Made by a program: the position numbers and the translations under genes | Part shown: piece after piece, positions 54,502 to 64,000 of the stretch | Position numbering within the stretch: the stretch's first letter is position 1 | How the letters are laid out: each line of letters opens with the position of its first letter | DNA from: Lotus japonicus | Lineage: Eukaryota; Streptophyta; Magnoliopsida; Fabales; Fabaceae | NCBI RefSeq assembly: GCF_012489685.1 | Contig: NC_080044.1 | Span: forward strand, 27,694,369 to 27,758,368 | Direction of reading: 5' to 3' | DNA: 64,000 nt | The notes under the pieces: generated by a model | What the model saw: the letters and a program-made list of their open reading frames with translations, nothing else | Told to the model about the DNA's origin: nothing | Databases searched by the model: none

Positions 54502-54723
54502 AGCGCCGGCCCAATGGTCAAGTAACCCAAACAAGGGTTTTAGGCCTCAAAAAAAAATTTACTAAGTAAAAAAAAGTCTCATATTGTTTGTAAATAAGGC
54601 CTCAAATAAAAAAGAAAATGCCTCATATTTTTGTAAATAAAACATGTTAAATAAAAAAAATAGATAAAAATATTTCACTTAAAAATTTGCTTTAGGTCTC
54701 ATTTAGTGTTGGATCGGTCATGA
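54502..54723. mobile_element. hAT-like MITE in MATE intron 3
   Basis: 222 bp between exact 8-bp copies of CTTGTTCC (54494-54501 and 54724-54731). The ends resemble the GCCGGCCC-type termini of plant hAT MITEs, but TIR identity is only partial. Non-coding. Confidence 0.6.
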
Positions 54724-54987
54724 CTTGTTCCATTAAACTAATAAACTTGCATAGAGGTTTAATTGTGTTAGGCCTAGCCCGTCCTGCTAACTTTGTCACC
54801 CTTAGATGTGAGACCAACATTATAGTTAATTGGTTTTCTTTCTTCTTCACATGACTCAAAGGGTGGATATCTAGCTTATTATCTTCTTCTTTTTTAACAT
54901 AGCTCTTTATCTTCTTTTTCCAAAACCTAGCTAGTTCTTTTTCACAAATTTTTTGTTACATTGTTTTTGTTCACAAATTTTGTGCAG

Positions 54988-55074
54988 CCTAGAAGTGTGG
55001 TATTTTATGGCGTTGATTCTCTTCGCTGGATATTTGAAGAATGCAGAAGTTTCAGTAGATGCCTTGTCTATATG
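54988..55074 (+). CDS. MATE/DTX transporter, exon 4
   Basis: It continues the MATE reading frame in phase 2 through LEVWYFMALILFAGYLKNAE and VSVDALSI to a GTAAGT donor at 55075. This block is the seventh-eighth membrane region of plant DTX proteins. Exons 1-4 together give about 310 of the roughly 490 residues usual for the family. The remaining 3' exons are not seen up to 64000, so the gene is either truncated or has another very long intron. Confidence 0.88.
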
Positions 55075-56553
55075 GTAAGTGACCAATTTTTTTTTATAAG
55101 CCAAAAAATATATTGAAATGAAGTACAAGGGGTACTTCAACCCAATACAAAGATATAGAGAAACAGTTAACAAGAATATTACGGCTCAAATAAAGACTTA
55201 AGGAATCCCCTTGGAAGCTAGACTTTCTAAAAATGTCTCATTAAAACCTTATTAGGAAAACCCCTTGGGTTTACCTAGAAGGAAAAATAGTACATAATTT
55301 AAAAAGTATAAAACAACGCCTGCAAGAAGAAAAAAACAATCACAAACTGATCCTATATAGACTAATACACTCCTCCTACCTTGATAATACATTCCTCCTG
55401 CCATGATAATTTTTTCGTTTTCTTTGAATTGAGCATTTGCATGTATGGGAACATGTGTCATTTTATCTCTGTGTATTTTACTAAGTAAAAATTAATTTTT
55501 TTATTTTTAGAAATTATGTTTTGAAAATTTTAGTTGTATATTTTCTTTGAGAAGTACGAAGGTGTAAGATATTTTTTTTAGGATTTGTCTAAATCACTTA
55601 ATATTTATCACAGTCAAAATTACCTTAGGTTTAGAAGAAATAATGGTATTTTGATGTGTCTTATAAATTTCTAGGTCATGTCATATGTTAAAATATTATT
55701 TAATCACATAAGATTAAAGTGATTTTACTCAATATTTATCTTGTGATGAGTTTAAGTTTAACAACAAATTACGCCATTTTAATACATCACATTCTTTTTT
55801 TTTTTGAAAGTGAACAAATCATGTTATGTAAGAAAATATCCATAGGACATGACAAGAGAAAACTACGTTATAAATCCCAAAGATAACCATTACCCTTTAC
55901 ATAGGTTATAAGGCCAAGATTCATGCTATATACTCTTTACAATTCATTTGCAAGTATGCTAACTTGCTCAGCCATGACCCAAAAATAAGGTTCAAACCTC
56001 GTCTTCCCCATCCTCCTCCCCTATTTTCATGAGTAAAATAGAAAAAGAAAGCAATCAACCCTTAAGTCTCAGCTATCTTTAGAAGAAAAAGCTTGTTAGC
56101 TGCTTCATGCTTGAGGGAAACCGAAAGGAATTGGCTTGATGTCCCTACATCGCATGAAAGTCAAAAATTGTCCAGGTAGTTCTTCCAAAAGAGCTTGCAA
56201 AACAGAGATTTGCCCACTTTGTCCTTCTCTCATCACATTCATATTATATTTATCATCAACTTTATCTATTTTAATATATAATTAATCTCTAAAAGTGATT
56301 TTGTTTCAAATCTATCCTAATAATATTATTTATTTAACTTCTATATATATATATATGATTCTGGATCACAAATTCATTCTTAAAATTTATTAATTTGTAC
56401 TACTTAGGCTTAGCCATATATTCTGCTCATTTGTTTTTTTATTACTCATTATTTAATTTAATTAAGTTATGGGGCCAGACTATTGTGATTAAACTTTAGG
56501 TATTGCACTTCACCATCCAACAGAGATTAACGAGTGATGTTTTGTCTTATATA
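55075..56553. other. Region after MATE exon 4 with LINE-like fragments
   Basis: The T-run at 55087-55094 followed by 'ataagccaaaaaatatattgaaatg' and 'tctcattaaaaccttattaggaaaacccc' (about 55234-55262) resembles the inverted 3' end of a plant LINE. Another T-run with similar style lies at 55794. No continuing MATE exon was found. Confidence in the LINE reading is low. Confidence 0.35.
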
Positions 56554-56851
56554 CTCCCTCTCTTTCTATATATAAGTCACAAATAACTAATTCTCTTAGA
56601 TTAAGAAAAGTAGTTACTAGTAATAAATTTGTAAAGAAAATGATTTACTTTCCTAGATTATCCTTATTTACTTTCCTATGATTTTCTCTCTCCAAATTAA
56701 TACTTTTAAAGTTTATAATCTCTTTCATATTAATTATGAGGGTGAACTTGGAAAAAATTATTTAATGTTTCTTAGATATTAGAAAGTGACTTATATTTTG
56801 TAATAAATGTTTTTCAAAAAAAATGACTTATAATAGGGAATGGAGGGAGAG
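56554..56851. mobile_element. Stowaway-like MITE
   Basis: It starts CTCCCTCTCTTTCTATATAT and ends in the inverted ...aatggagggagag. TA flanks are present (56552-56553 and 56852-56853). The body is non-coding with 'gtgacttat'-type inner TIR sequence. Confidence 0.7.
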
Positions 56852-57559
56852 TATTATTTTGGAAATTGAATAAAAATAGTAGTTAATACTTAACAGATAC
56901 TATGCTACAAGTCTACAACGCTCATTTTGACATTTTTGTTCAACACTCTTTTATTGAATGGTTAGAACTTATGTGAGTTTCACTAAATTAAATAAATGAG
57001 AGAATGTTAAAAGAAATATCAAAAATAAGTACTACTATCATTTTTCACTTGAAATATATATGTACAAAAATATCATTTTCCTATCTCTTTCCTGTATATG
57101 TACAAAAATATTGTAAAACAAGCTAAGTGTTGAAATATAATTATTTTTTAAAAAAATAATGGAAGACAAGTCAAACCATGTGCTTACCCACTATTAGCAT
57201 TTGTTCATGATGGCGACCAATTATAAAGTTTCATTTCACACTCTTAATATTAACAAGAAAATAAGGTGCTGGAAAAAATTAGGAAAAAAAAAAGAAAACT
57301 TAAAATGTGACTGGCGATAAAAGAAATAGATAAATAAAAAATATACTGAAAATAGTATGGTGTGAGAATGAATTATAACTCTTAATATTAACAAGTTAAG
57401 TTAAGAAGAAGTAATAATTTTTTCTAGTTTTCAAAAGAAATATTCTAAATCAGATTATATTATCACACCAGCCGTCTCTTTCTCTTGGAACGTATTGAAT
57501 CATTCTTTTTTTTTCTTGAAATAGGAATTATTGAATCATTATTTTATTATTTTTCTACT
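56852..57559. other. AT-rich intergenic DNA
   Basis: No gene or defined repeat is seen. Confidence 0.45.
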
Positions 57560-57955
57560 TGTTAGTCAGTTACTGTTAACAGGTTAGTTTAACTAGTTAG
57601 GTAAGTTTCAAAAAAAAACTAGTTAGGTAGACATTAAATGTAAATGAAATTATAGTCCTTTGGTAGCCATTTCATTTAGTTTTCATGTTTGTACATAAAA
57701 CTCAAAATGTAAGTTGTTTCCGATACAATGAATGAGAATCACATTCACACCGAATGTGCATGTTCTTTTTCATCACTGCAACAATGACGGTTATGGTATC
57801 AAAGCAAAAGCTATGGTCCATCGTGCTTCCGCAGCAAGATTGATCTTTGATTTCCCCTACTATACCATCGTTGATTCCATTTTGACCTATATTCAATTTC
57901 TCGATCATCACTGCTTCTTCATCATCTTTGGAGGAAGATCGATCTTCTAGGAAAA
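57560..57955 (+). mobile_element. Truncated copia element: LTR and primer site
   Basis: It begins TGTTAGTCAGTTACTGTTAAC. The primer site variant TGGTATCAAAGC (57794-57805) follows the LTR end, then about 150 bp that read as the start of a gag (57732-57950, no clear domain). The rest is missing, cut at the neighbouring GC-rich block. Confidence 0.5.
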
Positions 57956-58018
57956 GTAATAGTGACTCTTTAGTGATTGTTAGGTTTTTTTCCAATGGGC
58001 TTAACATCCACTAAGGAA

Positions 58019-59470
58019 AGCAATTACACAGCTTTGTGTTTGTTGTCTTTAAGCGCGCACCGAACCGAACAAGCTTCATAGCGAAGTGAGTTCTTAGAGC
58101 ATGGGTGGTGAGTAAGATCTCGAAGAATCTAAGGGGGACAAAGAGAATGTTTTCCGAGCCTTCGATTATAAGACTTTAGGCATATAAATAGACTCCATCC
58201 AAACGAATTCTTCGATCTCTCTCTTAACCCCCGCACCTGACTGTCTGCAGGTTATAACTGCGTGACAAGGATCACATTAATATACGGAAAAAAGGATTCC
58301 ATATCCAACCCCAAGTGTACCTGGATCCCCCTTGTTTACCGGATCTAACGATTAGAGGTCTTCCCGTCCTAATTGTTTGATAGCCTTGTGAGAACCTAGT
58401 TTGACTGCACCAAACTGAAAGGCGAGGTGATGATCCTGAGAAGTGAGAGCCTTGACCGGCACATGATCTTTGCATTCGTCAAGAGACGCTTTTGTCACTC
58501 GCTAGGAGGTCATAAAAGTGGCGTTGTACAGGAAGCTTTCTATAGCAGGCAGGCCAAAAGTCAAACTGGTGAAAGCAGGGGAACCAGACAAGCGGGTGAA
58601 CATTCAGGCAAGAAAAGGGCTGTGAATGTAGGGGCTTCTAAGTGTAAAGAGGCTACACAAAGGTCCAAAGCTGAAGTAATACCAGCCAATTTGAGAACAT
58701 GAATAAGGCAAGGGGTTATGGACAACGTGACGCACCCGTAAGCATCGGATGAATGAGGCAAACTTGAGCGCCTGAAGTCATGAGAGAAGGACGCGACTTC
58801 CTTCAGGGCAAAGGGGATATATAGACCGAGTTTAGAGCCACAACCAAGTACGTAGGCTGCCTTATGCAACATCCTTGTGAGATGTGCACATAGATATGGG
58901 TTGAGAGGCCTCATACGACCCAGCCATAGTTCAAATAGTCTCCGAGGATAAAAGCATACACTCTTCAATCGTTCAATTCAAAAGACGAGATAAAGTGCTG
59001 GATCCGAGGATGAAAGCATACACTCCTTACATCCCCTGACGGTCACCTCTCCCAATACGGTGTGGTTCGGGGACGAACTAAGCGGAAGCTGGTGGGCATG
59101 TGACACCCAGGGCCAACGAGGGTGGGGAATGACCGTCAGGGCTGTGGAGTGACCGCTTAGGCGAAGGGAAACATGACTGGACTGATGTCGCACCCGAAAA
59201 AGAGGTATTTCGAGATTGTATAGGTATGAGACTATACAGTTCAGGAGGGCATGTAAGATTTGATTCGTACTACTTAAAACAACAAGATGCATCTTCTTTT
59301 CGGGAGCCCAACTCAAAAAAAACTTCAAGGTAAAGAGTGCTTGCCTTGCAGCAATGTTGAGATGGTTGACCTCCTGGGAAGTTTTCTGAAAAAGCGCGCA
59401 AGTGAGAACAAAGTGCGCTGGAAAAACGGTTTATTATCGTGAGGTAAGTCGTCAAGTCGGGATAGTGGGT
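58019..59470. other. GC-richer block, possibly nuclear mitochondrial DNA
   Basis: The composition changes abruptly from AT-rich to near 50% GC. The text has the low-repeat style of plant mitochondrial intergenic DNA (tttaagcgcgcaccgaaccg, gaaaaagcgcgcaagtgag). No mitochondrial gene is recognised. A 29-bp phrase (cgaggat-aaagcatacactc) is repeated at about 58939 and 59003. The organellar origin is inference. Confidence 0.4.
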
Positions 59471-59712
59471 GCGCCAGACTAGTTACCTTCAGCCTTCAAA
59501 ACACTTTAAGGACTTTCCACAATATTTCACAAAGATACAACAAATATTTTACTTGTCTTATCAGGGTATACATGTAGTGCGTGCGCCTCTTCAAAACACC
59601 AAGCTTTTTAAATAATAGTAAAGAATTAAAATCTTCCAATATAAACAAGTTTCTAGCTTTAATCACATGATAATGATATTAAAAGCTCAACTTAGAGAAT
59701 GGATTAAAAACA
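59471..59712. other. Intergenic DNA
   Basis: Nothing recognisable. Confidence 0.4.
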
Positions 59713-59984
59713 TGAAGAAACAATATTATAAAATTATTAATGTGACTCTTACCTAATAACTTAAGTTTTGGGGATAATTGGTTGTTTGATATGGTATTAG
59801 AGGTTCTATGGTCAAGCGGTCCAAAGTACGATCCTTTCCGCTCACAATTCTTCTAATAAAAAGTTAAATTTAAACATATGGTAGGTGAACATGTACATTT
59901 CTTGCATGAGGGGGTGTGTTAAAGAAATAATATAAAACCAAATACCCAACAACTTAAGCTTTTTGGATAAATGGTTACTTGACA
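59713..59984 (+). mobile_element. TRIM-like miniature retrotransposon
   Basis: Two short direct repeats (59713-59790 and 59917-59984) share 'aataacttaagtttttgggataattggtt'-like sequence. The first is followed by a primer-site-like TGGTATTAGAG (59792), the second preceded by a purine tract gaggggg (59908-59914). At about 270 bp with no coding capacity, this is the layout of a TRIM. No clear duplication is seen. Confidence 0.6.
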
Positions 59985-60022
59985 AGATGTATGATTAAAC
60001 ATCTACAAAACAATTATAATTA

Positions 60023-60167
60023 TGAATACTGAAGGAAATCAATTCCGTGACTATTATTGATAATGAAATACCCTATATATACAACTTACCTAGTTGACTA
60101 ACAATAAATATTAAACCCTAATTACAGGCGTAATTACAAAGAGAATAAATAATATCCTATTCTATCA
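60023..60167 (-). repeat. 3' LTR of copia element E
   Basis: About 145 bp, beginning TGATAGAATAGG on the minus strand right after the purine tract GCGGGGGTG. A TATA-like tatatatag lies near 60073. A short LTR is typical of the Ale/Retrofit copia lineage. The 5' LTR is outside the window. Confidence 0.7.
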
Positions 60168-63100
60168 CACCCCCGCAGTCGAAGCGGGAGGTTCACCGAT
60201 GCTGAGACTGGAACGAAAATCATCAAAAAGAAGCCGAGGTAGGCCCTTGGTAAAAATGTCCGCAATCTGATGACGGGAAGGAACATGAAGGACGCGAGCC
60301 TGACCACGCGCGACCTTTTCCCGAACAAAGTGGATATCCATCTCAATATGTTTGGTACGCTGATGGTGCACTGGATTCCCAGAGAGGTAGATGGCACTAA
60401 CATTGTCACAGTGGACCAATGTTGCCTGAGAGAGAGGAAAATGAAGCTCCAGAAGTAAATTGCGGATCCAGCAGGACTCGGAGACAACATTAGCAACACC
60501 GCGATATTCAGCTTCAGCACTAGAGCGAGAGAGAGTGGGTTGCCGCTTGGAGGACCAAGATATGAGGTTGTCACCGAGGAAAACACAGTAACCAGAAGTG
60601 GAGCGTCTGGTGTCAGGACAGCCCCCCCAGTCAGCATCAGTGTAAGAAACAAGCTTTTCAACCGGGGAGGGATACAAATGTAGCCCATAAGTCAATGTGC
60701 CACGAACATAGCGGAGAACCCGCTTGAGGGCAAGCATGTGCTCGGTGTGGGGTGCATGCATATGTAAGCAAACCTGCTGAACAGCATAGGAAATGTCAGG
60801 ACGAGTAAATGTGAGGTACTGTAGGGCACCCGCAAGGCTCCGATATAGGGAGGCATCCTCACAAGGAGTCCTAGAGGAAGAACTGAGCTTCTGCTTAGTG
60901 TCAACCGGTGTAGCAGACGGGTTGCATGAGGCCATGCCGGCGCGAGCAATAATCTCAGTAGCATAAGTGCTCTGACTGAGGAAAAGGCCACCTGCATGTC
61001 TAGTGACAGCGATGCCAAGAAAGTAACTCAGAGGACCGAGATCCTTCATAGCAAACTCGGATGCAAGAAGTGCCATAAAGGATTTGCGGAGATCATGCGA
61101 TGATGCAACCAGGATGATGTCATCAACATAGAGAAGTATGTAGGCAATATCAGAACCCTGCCGGAAGATGAAAAGAGAATGATCTGAAGTGCTGTGCCGG
61201 AATCCAATAGAGGAAACATAATCAGCAAATCGCTGATACCAAGCACGAGGCGCCTGTTTCAGACCATAAAGGGACTTCTTCAGACGGCAGACATAGTCCG
61301 GGTGGTGAGGGTCGCGGAAACCCAAAGGCTGATGCATGTAGACAGTCTCATGGAGATCACCATGCAGGAAAGCATTCTGGACATCCAACTGATGTATGGG
61401 CCAGGATCTGGAGAGAGCAATGCTGAGAACTGTCTGGATGGTAGCCGGTTTCACCACTGGGCTGAATGTCTCATCACAATCCACACCTGCAATCTGAGAC
61501 CTGCCATCACCTACAAGACGAGCCTTATACCGCTCAAACAAACCATTAGACTGCTTTTTATGGCGAAAAATCCACATGCAACGAATAACATTAACATCAC
61601 AAGGACGGGGAACCAACTCCCACGTATTATTTCTAATAAGAGCATTAAATTCAGACTGCATAGCGGACTTCCAATTTGGATCGGATAAGGCTTGTTTTGG
61701 GTTACGAGGCAAGGGTGAGATGGACGGGTCATCAATAGAGACCGAAAGACTAAAAGGCTTTTTAGGTTTGGAAATGCCGTGCATGCTACGGGTAGTCATG
61801 GTCCGTACGGGTGGTGCAGGAGGGACCGGAGGCAAGGGCAAAGGTGAGGGAGAAGCGGTAGGGGAGACGGGAGCCGATAAGGGAGGCGAAGAGTCAGTGG
61901 GACTCGACGGCTGGACCGGAGGGTCAGGTGGGCGGGAGGATACGGTTTGCCAATGGTGGATCAAGGAAGGAGGGAGGTCCTCGGTGAAGCACTCATAAGA
62001 AGGGGCAGGAGTCAAGGATAGGTCAGCAAAGGGAAATCGGGTTTCGTCAAAAATGACATGCCGCGATATTAAAATTTTTCTGTGTGACAAATCATAACAT
62101 TTATAACCTCTGTGATTCATCGGATACCCTAGAAAAACACACGGAGTCGATCGTGGTTGAAATTTGTTTATTGTAGCGGAAGGAAATAGAGGAAAACATA
62201 GACAACCAAAGACACGTAAGTGGGAGTAGGAAGGGTCGCGATGATACAACAGCTGAGTAGGAGAATCATTCTGAAGAGTCTTGCGTGGAAAAATGTTCAG
62301 AAGATATGTTGCCATTTGAAGGGCATGATGCCAAAATGAAGGAGGAACTGACGAATGAGCGAGGAGGGTGCGGATCATGTTGTTAATGGTGCGAATTTTC
62401 CGTTCTGCTTTGCCGTTTTGAGAAGAAGTGTGAGGGCAAGAGAAGCGAAAAATAAGGCCATTAGCATCACAATACCGATGAAAGGATTCATTGTCATATT
62501 CACGTCCATTATCACATTGAAGACATTTAATATTTGCTGAAAATTGTGTTTGAATAAGTGTAGCAAGAGTAGTAAACATTTCATAAACCTGAGATTTCTT
62601 GCTAATCGGAAACGTCCATAAAAAATCAGTGTGATCATCCAAAAACAAAACGTAATAACGATGACCAGCAGTACTTAAAACAGGAGACGTCCATAAATCA
62701 CTATGCAAAATATCAAATGGTCTCAAAGTAATAGTTTCAGATGAACGAAAAGGCAACCGGACATGTTTGCCTAAAACACAAGAGTCACAAACAGAACTAG
62801 AACGCGAAGGTTCACAAAAAATAAGTTTATTATTCCTAAGATGGTTTAAAGCTGAGGAAGCTGGATGACCAAGTCGATTGTGCCAGACACTAGAAGCAAG
62901 ACCAGCAAAGGGAGAGGAACGAGTGACTGGGTAGAGGTCGCCGAGGCTGTTACATCTCAGGAGAGGCATTCCCGTCTTGAAGTCAGACACCGAGAATCCA
63001 AATGGATCAAAAGAAACAGAAACATTATTGTCAGTAGTGAGTTGTCGCACAGAAATTAAGTTTTTAATAATTCGCGGAGTGTGCAAGACATGATTGAGTG

Positions 63101-64000
63101 CTAAAGGTTTGTGAGGGGTAGGAATAGAAGTGTATCCTGAACCCTGAATTGGAATGCCCTGACCACTACCAACTATCAGTTTCTGATTTAAATGACTTAA
63201 ATTAGAATAAGACGTGAGAGTACCTTGAGATGCCGCAGTATGGGACGAGGCGCCGGTGTCCATGTACCACGTGGTGTCTGTAGGAGTCAAGGACATGGTG
63301 TGCATGACAGCAGCGATATCAGTGGGTGCTGGAGAAGCAGTAGCGGTGTAGGCCTGAGGACGCGGACCTAAAACGCCGGGTTGCGGCGGAGCACCCATGG
63401 GACGCGACCACTGAGATGTGGGGTAAGGACAAGGAGGCATGCCCCAAGGGGAAGGAGCCCAACCAGGGGGAGGAGCCCAGCCCCAGGGATTCCAGGATGC
63501 CTGCGGTGGTGGAAGCCAGGGTGGAGGAGATGCAGCAGAGGAACCAGAGGAGCCAGATGATCCAGGATAACGGGAGCCACCTTTCTTCTTAGGTTTACTA
63601 GAACCACCCTGATAATTGCGAGTGTGCCCTGACCCATAACGATGGTTGGAGTGGCCCTGATCGCTGCGGTAGGTGGGGCGCTGCGGAGAGGAGTCAACGG
63701 AGGCCTGTGGACGGGAAGCAGAGGTGTGCAAAGCAGTCTGAGAGGCCGGACCGGACATCCTGGCGAGACCAGATTCCTCTAGAATCAACATGGAGCGGAC
63801 CTTGAGGAAAGAAGGCAAAGGCTCGCTCTGACGGATCAGGGTGGCAACACCACGAAAAGGCTCAGTGAGACCAGAGACCAACTGAAGAACAAGACGATGG
63901 TCACTGACTGGGGCACCAACATTGCGCAACTGATCAGAGATATGTTTCAGACGCTGACAATAGGCCGAAACATTAGGAAAATCTTCCATGCGTGTGGAGA
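60165..64000 (-). CDS. gag-pol: Copia element E gag-pol polyprotein (partial at right edge)
   Basis: An undamaged frame of at least 1274 residues that continues past the window edge, so its N-terminus is missing; numbering here starts at the methionine at 63989. The Gag core is at 1-85, then a Gly/Pro-rich region without a CCHC knuckle, protease [10 protein letters not shown] (241-250), HNRLGH and CDSCVLGKH (integrase zinc domain), and integrase with D431, D493 and E529 (D61D35E spacing). RT has YVDDIILV at 954-961 and RNase H has YTDADWGG at 1116-1123. It resembles the Ale/Retrofit group. All catalytic motifs are intact, so this copy may be recent. The stop codon is formed by the first bases of the 3' LTR. 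Confidence 0.93.
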   Translation of the reverse strand, partial: STRMEDFPNVSAYCQRLKHISDQLRNVGAPVSDHRLVLQLVSGLTEPFRGVATLIRQSEPLPSFLKVRSMLILEESGLARMSGPASQTALHTSASRPQASVDSSPQRPTYRSDQGHSNHRYGSGHTRNYQGGSSKPKKKGGSRYPGSSGSSGSSAASPPPWLPPPQASWNPWGWAPPPGWAPSPWGMPPCPYPTSQWSRPMGAPPQPGVLGPRPQAYTATASPAPTDIAAVMHTMSLTPTDTTWYMDTGASSHTAASQGTLTSYSNLSHLNQKLIVGSGQGIPIQGSGYTSIPTPHKPLALNHVLHTPRIIKNLISVRQLTTDNNVSVSFDPFGFSVSDFKTGMPLLRCNSLGDLYPVTRSSPFAGLASSVWHNRLGHPASSALNHLRNNKLIFCEPSRSSSVCDSCVLGKHVRLPFRSSETITLRPFDILHSDLWTSPVLSTAGHRYYVLFLDDHTDFLWTFPISKKSQVYEMFTTLATLIQTQFSANIKCLQCDNGREYDNESFHRYCDANGLIFRFSCPHTSSQNGKAERKIRTINNMIRTLLAHSSVPPSFWHHALQMATYLLNIFPRKTLQNDSPTQLLYHRDPSYSHLRVFGCLCFPLFPSATINKFQPRSTPCVFLGYPMNHRGYKCYDLSHRKILISRHVIFDETRFPFADLSLTPAPSYECFTEDLPPSLIHHWQTVSSRPPDPPVQPSSPTDSSPPLSAPVSPTASPSPLPLPPVPPAPPVRTMTTRSMHGISKPKKPFSLSVSIDDPSISPLPRNPKQALSDPNWKSAMQSEFNALIRNNTWELVPRPCDVNVIRCMWIFRHKKQSNGLFERYKARLVGDGRSQIAGVDCDETFSPVVKPATIQTVLSIALSRSWPIHQLDVQNAFLHGDLHETVYMHQPLGFRDPHHPDYVCRLKKSLYGLKQAPRAWYQRFADYVSSIGFRHSTSDHSLFIFRQGSDIAYILLYVDDIILVASSHDLRKSFMALLASEFAMKDLGPLSYFLGIAVTRHAGGLFLSQSTYATEIIARAGMASCNPSATPVDTKQKLSSSSRTPCEDASLYRSLAGALQYLTFTRPDISYAVQQVCLHMHAPHTEHMLALKRVLRYVRGTLTYGLHLYPSPVEKLVSYTDADWGGCPDTRRSTSGYCVFLGDNLISWSSKRQPTLSRSSAEAEYRGVANVVSESCWIRNLLLELHFPLSQATLVHCDNVSAIYLSGNPVHHQRTKHIEMDIHFVREKVARGQARVLHVPSRHQIADIFTKGLPRLLFDDFRSSLSIGEPPASTAGV

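Larger units (their letters stand above)
41049..54987 (+). other. MATE intron 3, 13.9 kb, enlarged by CACTA
   Basis: Donor GTATGT at 41049 and acceptor tgtgCAG at 54985-54987 join exons 3 and 4 in the correct phase across the conserved MATE block, so both sites are still consistent with splicing. Without the CACTA element the intron would be under 800 bp. A 222-bp hAT-like MITE also lies in it. Confidence 0.8.

Noticed and set aside
61194..61688. 164-residue plus-strand frame and others within 60165-63989
   Set aside because: Opposite-strand shadows of the intact copia polyprotein.

Overview
The window is nuclear DNA from a higher plant. Exons of a MATE transporter are split by GT-AG introns, and nearly everything else is plant transposon sequence: Ty1/copia of the SIRE/Maximus type with an env-like gene, Ty3/gypsy of the Tat type, an En/Spm CACTA element, Stowaway MITEs, hAT-like elements and tRNA-derived SINEs. 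The AT-rich background and the SIRE relatives suggest a eudicot, probably a legume; this is inference.

Layout. 1-3449: AT-rich intergenic DNA with a truncated copia LTR/leader, a SINE and small duplications. 3450-23796: a four-part nest. A small hAT-like element (TTTCAAG duplication) holds a degenerate SIRE-like element A (4301-23773, CATGC duplication). The 3' LTR of A holds array B on the minus strand (14724-23401, GTTAG duplication), with three LTRs and two internal units, LTR-int-LTR-int-LTR. 24502-about 33130: gypsy Tat-like element C, whose gag is split exactly by element D, a minus-strand, gag-only relative with identical LTRs. 33140-36650: remnants of other LTR elements. 36940-39614: a SINE, two nested Stowaway MITEs and a foldback element.

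39865-55074: the only host gene recognised, a MATE/DTX transporter on the plus strand (exons 1-4). Intron 3 is stretched to 13.9 kb by a 13,155-bp CACTA transposon (41230-54384, ACA duplication), which carries a TNP2-type transposase gene and a Ptta-type gene, both on the minus strand. The last MATE exons were not found. 55075-60022: intergenic DNA with a LINE-like fragment, a MITE, a truncated copia LTR, a higher-GC block that may be organellar, and a TRIM-like miniature element. 60023-64000: a copia element E on the minus strand with an undamaged gag-pol frame that runs off the right edge.

Points of interest. (1) Copia element A and gypsy element C both carry, on the opposite strand just 3' of their sense genes, a small open frame with matching C-terminal residues and 3' untranslated sequence. 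(2) A and B seem to share one integrase-deletion junction, and B has lost the rest of pol and the env-like gene, which points to a series of stepwise reduction. (3) B is a tandem three-LTR array of a gag-only element. (4) The CACTA insertion lies inside an otherwise normally structured MATE gene. All alignments and coordinates were worked out by eye.
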